In this document: piece by piece, positions 41,147 to 43,637 of the stretch | Numbering within the stretch: the stretch's first letter is position 1 | Layout of the letters: each line of letters starts with the position of its first letter | Source of the DNA: Pirellulales bacterium | Lineage (GTDB): Bacteria; Planctomycetota; Planctomycetia; Pirellulales; Thermoguttaceae | Reading direction: 5' to 3' | NCBI GenBank assembly: GCA_016936015.1 | Contig: JAFGPV010000180.1 | Coordinates: forward strand, 1-43,637 | DNA length: 43,637 nt | Made by a program: the position numbers and the translations under genes | The notes under the pieces: generated by a model | Told to the model about the DNA's origin: nothing | The model's database searches: none | The model's input: the letters and a program-made list of their open reading frames with translations, nothing else

Positions 41147-41442
41147 GGGTGGGACCTCCGGCCGGCCGGCCGTTTGCCGACCCCCTTGACGCCGCACACC
41201 ATGTGCACGGCGTGGCAGTCGGCGCACTCGGTCAGGGAATGGTTTTTGGAAAAAGCAATCCAATGGCGGTGCTGATCGGGAGTCATGATCCCCGTGCCCT
41301 TGCACAACGGGCAGACATTTTCCAGCGCCGAGAGCACGGCCGCCCGGATGAATTCCGAGCGGTTGGCGATCCCCTGCATCGCCCGACGTAAGGGGGCGTC
41401 CACCTTGAAGGTAATGATGTCGAGTTTCTTATTTCGGGACAT
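41143..41442 (-). CDS. Ribbon-helix-helix regulator with C-terminal zinc-finger-like domain
   Basis: The product is 99 residues. An N-terminal RHH (LDIITFKVDAPLRRAMQ, then NRSEFIRAAVLSALENV) binds DNA as a dimer. The C-terminal half has Cys44-x2-Cys47 and Cys73-x2-Cys76 plus His58, His60, His68, His77, His80 and Cys83, a zinc-binding design. It leads the operon of the metal importer by a four-base overlap. A plausible role is a zinc sensor that represses the operon when metal binds, comparable in concept to NikR but with different metal ligands. Family assignment beyond RHH is uncertain. Confidence 0.8.
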   Translation of the reverse strand: MSRNKKLDIITFKVDAPLRRAMQGIANRSEFIRAAVLSALENVCPLCKGTGIMTPDQHRHWIAFSKNHSLTECADCHAVHMVCGVKGVGKRPAGRRSHP

Positions 41443-41889
41443 GATTTTGAGACTGGATCGCTGGTAAACAGTACAAGAAATCTCTTTCGGTTTACAGAGG
41501 GTGTTCCCACTTGCTTAATACATTGTATTACCATACCGGAACAAATCAAGGGGAAGAAGGTCGTCGGTCTTCAGAATGCCGACCATGTATCATCCAATGC
41601 CCCGCGACCGCCGTTGCGGGGCGTTGGATCAGATCCTATCGGCATTTCGTGGATTCAGAAACTCGTCCGCGGAATCCGCCCTTGGTCCGTTTGCCGGGAC
41701 TTTCCTTCGAAATCATGCGGAATATCGCGGTCGAAAGACGTATTGTCCTTACGCGGACAATCCCATTACAATAATCGCGCCGTCGGCCTGGAAGAACGTC
41801 GCAACGGTGAGGCGAGGAGGGATCTCTTCGTCGGTCGCCGCTTCAAGGTAAGGTAGGATGGCATCCGCACATCGAACTCCCCGTCCGTG
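41443..41889. other. Divergent intergenic region, 447 bp
   Basis: It holds the operator/promoter of the metal operon (41516-41549), a strong 14-bp hairpin (ATCCAATGCCCCGC, 41592-41605, with 41616-41629, one G:U pair) without T run, and a candidate plus-strand promoter TTGTCC (41743-41748) / TACAAT (41767-41772) with an 18-base spacer for the sulfotransferase; the TTGTCC also sits in a small ATTGTCC/GGACAAT hairpin. No gene is supported. Confidence 0.5.
41516..41549 (-). promoter_or_regulatory. Operator palindrome over the -10 of the metal importer operon
   Basis: TAATACATTGTATTA (41516-41530) is a perfect 7-bp inverted repeat around one T. On the minus strand the -10 TACAAT (41527-41522) lies inside it and the -35 TTGATT (41549-41544) is 16 bases upstream. 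Protein binding there would block RNA polymerase. The ATG follows 80 bases downstream. Confidence 0.65.
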
Positions 41890-43422
41890 ATGATCGACAG
41901 CCAAAGCGTGCGAACAATGGTCCAGGAGGCGCTCCACGCCGTGGAAGACCGATGCGCTCCCGACGGTTCTCCAAGTGTCCAAGAGCGTGAGGCGGCTTCT
42001 CCCGTGACTCTCCTGCGTTTTCCCGCCGAGCCGCGAACCGTGGCCCCGGCCGCCCCTCCCGACGGGCAGGCGGCGGCCGACGACCATGAGCGAATCATGG
42101 TGCAGTTTGTGCTGGAACGGATGCGCACCATGTCCCGGGATTCTCTCCTGTTGCGCAGTCAGTTCCGGATGAAGATCGAAGAGTGTAACCGCCGGTGCGC
42201 TCAATGGACCGAGAAACAGAAGGAGAATCAGGTGCTGCGGGGGGAAAATCAGACGCTGCAGGAGGAGGTGGTCTCGCTACGTTCCAGCGCTGTGCAACTG
42301 GCGGCGATCCTCAACAGCCGCGGATACCGGTTCTTGCAGAGGCTCTCTACGATCCGTTTGTGGTTGATTCCCCGCGGCAGTCTCCGTGAGCGGTTGGCCG
42401 CTTGCGCCTTTCGGACGCTGCGTCGCCTCGTCCATCGCCCAGTTGGGATTCCGGCGGCGGTTCCGGTTCCGACGTTCCAGGCCATCAGTGAACCGGCGCC
42501 ATCCCGGGCGCCTGCGACAGCGGCCCTTCACGCCGGCGACGCCGGGCACGCTTCGGAACCGGCAACGCAGGCGGCGCTCTCCCACGAGGAACTCGGCTTG
42601 GAGGGAGCCAATGGGGAGGGGCCGTTGTGCTATACACCCCTGAGTTGGCAGCGAACGCCGGGAGACGCGGCCCGGGCGCCGTTGCTCCATCTGGTCCTCC
42701 TCGCCCCCGTGCACCGGTCGGGTTCCACGCTCTTGCAGCGGATCTGCAACGCCCGCAAGGAAACGATCATTTGGGGTGAACACGGCGGACTGCTGGCGCA
42801 TTTTGCCAACATTTTTGCCACGGCCGCGTATTTCTCCACCGTAGGGGGCAAAGAGCGGGAGGATTACTTCCACGCGGGAGAAAATCCGAACCGGTGGATT
42901 GCCAATATGTGCCCGGAGATCGACTACGTGCGGGCGGCCGTCGTCGAGTCCGCCGTCGCCTTCCTGACGGCGTTCTACGGACAATATCGGGAAGACCATG
43001 ACTTGTTCGGATTCAAAGAGGTCCTTTACGGCCGGGAGGAATTGGAGCTGATCCGCCGATGCTGTCCGGCGGCGGAGATCCTGCTGCTGGTCCGCAATCC
43101 CCTGGACACTTGGAGAAGTACGCCGCGCGACTGGTACCTTTCGTTCGACGAGTGGATCGGAAAATGGGTGAAAAACGTCGGCGCATTTCTCGACTTTACC
43201 CGCAGCGACGCCCGCTGCCGTCTCTTACGCTACGAAGACCTGATCCGGCAGGATCCCAAAACCCTGGCGGTGCTAGCCGAGGCGGCGAAGGTCCGCCGGG
43301 AAGAGATCGAGTCGGTCTTGGCGCACAAGATCGGCAGCAGCCGGGGAAGCATCACGGAGTCGGAGCGGAGCAGCATTCTCGAACGTTGCCGCCAACCGAT
43401 GGAGGCCCTAGGCTACCTGTAG
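41890..43422 (+). CDS. Sulfotransferase family protein with coiled-coil N-terminus
   Basis: The protein has 510 residues from ATG at 41890 (a GTG at 41887 is also in frame). Residues ~60-140 form a coiled coil (RCAQWTEKQKENQVLRGENQ, TLQEEVVSL). Residues ~185-260 are a Pro/Ala-rich linker. The catalytic domain follows: VHRSGSTLLQRICN (from ~274) is the 5'-phosphosulfate loop of PAPS-binding enzymes and LLLVRNPLDTWRS (from ~398) the 3'-phosphate loop. It probably transfers sulfate to a carbohydrate or protein in the cell envelope. It has no signal peptide. The stop codon is formed by the first bases of a repeat element. Confidence 0.8.
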   Translation: MIDSQSVRTMVQEALHAVEDRCAPDGSPSVQEREAASPVTLLRFPAEPRTVAPAAPPDGQAAADDHERIMVQFVLERMRTMSRDSLLLRSQFRMKIEECNRRCAQWTEKQKENQVLRGENQTLQEEVVSLRSSAVQLAAILNSRGYRFLQRLSTIRLWLIPRGSLRERLAACAFRTLRRLVHRPVGIPAAVPVPTFQAISEPAPSRAPATAALHAGDAGHASEPATQAALSHEELGLEGANGEGPLCYTPLSWQRTPGDAARAPLLHLVLLAPVHRSGSTLLQRICNARKETIIWGEHGGLLAHFANIFATAAYFSTVGGKEREDYFHAGENPNRWIANMCPEIDYVRAAVVESAVAFLTAFYGQYREDHDLFGFKEVLYGREELELIRRCCPAAEILLLVRNPLDTWRSTPRDWYLSFDEWIGKWVKNVGAFLDFTRSDARCRLLRYEDLIRQDPKTLAVLAEAAKVRREEIESVLAHKIGSSRGSITESERSSILERCRQPMEALGYL

Positions 43423-43553
43423 TGCTTCGTTAAGTCTCAAAATGGGGGTTGGGGGCCATGTCCGCACTTGCATGGACATGGGGGACACTTCGGATAACAT
43501 GCCCACACGAGCGTGGGCATGGCACCTATAATCTTAATAATGACAAAGCACTA
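43420..43553. repeat. Short inverted-repeat element (MITE-like) at the sulfotransferase stop
   Basis: The ends TAGTGCTTCGTTA (43420-43432) and TAATGACAAAGCACTA (43538-43553) are inverted with a few mismatches. Inside are two hairpins: CCATGTCC/GGACATGG (43456-43481) and CATGCCCAC/GTGGGCATG (43498-43521). No coding potential. Confidence 0.65.
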
Positions 43554-43637
43554 GCCCAAGTTACGGAGTTGCGCGATAAAATTCAAGGTTTTGGGCTGCG
43601 TCGTTGACGTAAGTCCAATGGCGATGGGCTTTCTTTC
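43554..43637. other. Right edge, no gene seen
   Basis: An AGCCCAA/TTGGGCT pair (43553-43559, 43591-43597) suggests another palindrome adjoining the element, cut before its context is clear. Confidence 0.3.

Overview
The window looks like a chromosomal segment of a planctomycete, most likely from the Pirellulales side of Planctomycetota. This is an inference from gene content: two PEP-CTERM proteins (one also carrying dockerin repeats), a YafY/WYL regulator of the planctomycete type, a membrane protein with the RFxFSLRSLLLLT signature seen across this phylum, long HEAT and TPR proteins, and many lipoproteins. No rRNA, phage, plasmid or transposase genes and no CRISPR array were found. Most genes are GC-rich. 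The two PEP-CTERM genes (17359-18936) and the small gene pair at 38001-38460 are visibly more AT-rich.

Layout. 1-6600: a cut-off transglutaminase-like gene on the minus strand, an M28 glutaminyl-cyclase-like enzyme, a small membrane protein, an HD-GYP c-di-GMP phosphodiesterase, a YdjY-type lipoprotein, a membrane protein and tRNA-Ala(CGC). 6800-16660: an orphan solute-binding lipoprotein, then a plus-strand block suggesting envelope glycan work: a GT-C-like membrane protein, a HAD phosphatase, a degenerate SpsF-type nucleotidyltransferase, a polysaccharide-deacetylase-like protein and a TMTC-like membrane/TPR protein. 16660-20770: a low-GC island with two PEP-CTERM proteins, an antitoxin/MazF pair and a small basic protein. 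21144-28510: a membrane-spanning spermidine-synthase-like fusion, a TolC-type efflux lipoprotein, a WYL regulator with an internal deletion, and thymidylate kinase. 28507-36944 (minus strand): a membrane-anchored protein, tyrS, ispD, the dehydrogenase half of a FadB-like enzyme and two HEAT proteins. 37051-38460: an HDAC-family deacetylase and a small frameshifted toxin-like gene with a DUF2283 partner. 38528-41442 (minus strand): a complete zinc or manganese ABC importer behind its own ribbon-helix-helix/zinc-finger regulator, with a palindromic operator on the promoter. 41890-43422: a sulfotransferase.

The most unusual layer is not genic. The window is full of short inverted elements of several families. 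One class has two arms, each a string of short (mostly 7-base) tandem units, with the second arm roughly the reverse complement of the first. Members of these families sit between genes but also inside at least five coding sequences, where they stay in frame and encode low-complexity peptides, mostly in loops. Other notable points are a MazF module lying between two ~148-bp copies of a PEP-CTERM gene tail plus terminator, a copied gene tail behind the TPR gene, and an inverted-repeat element that supplies the stop codon of the sulfotransferase.
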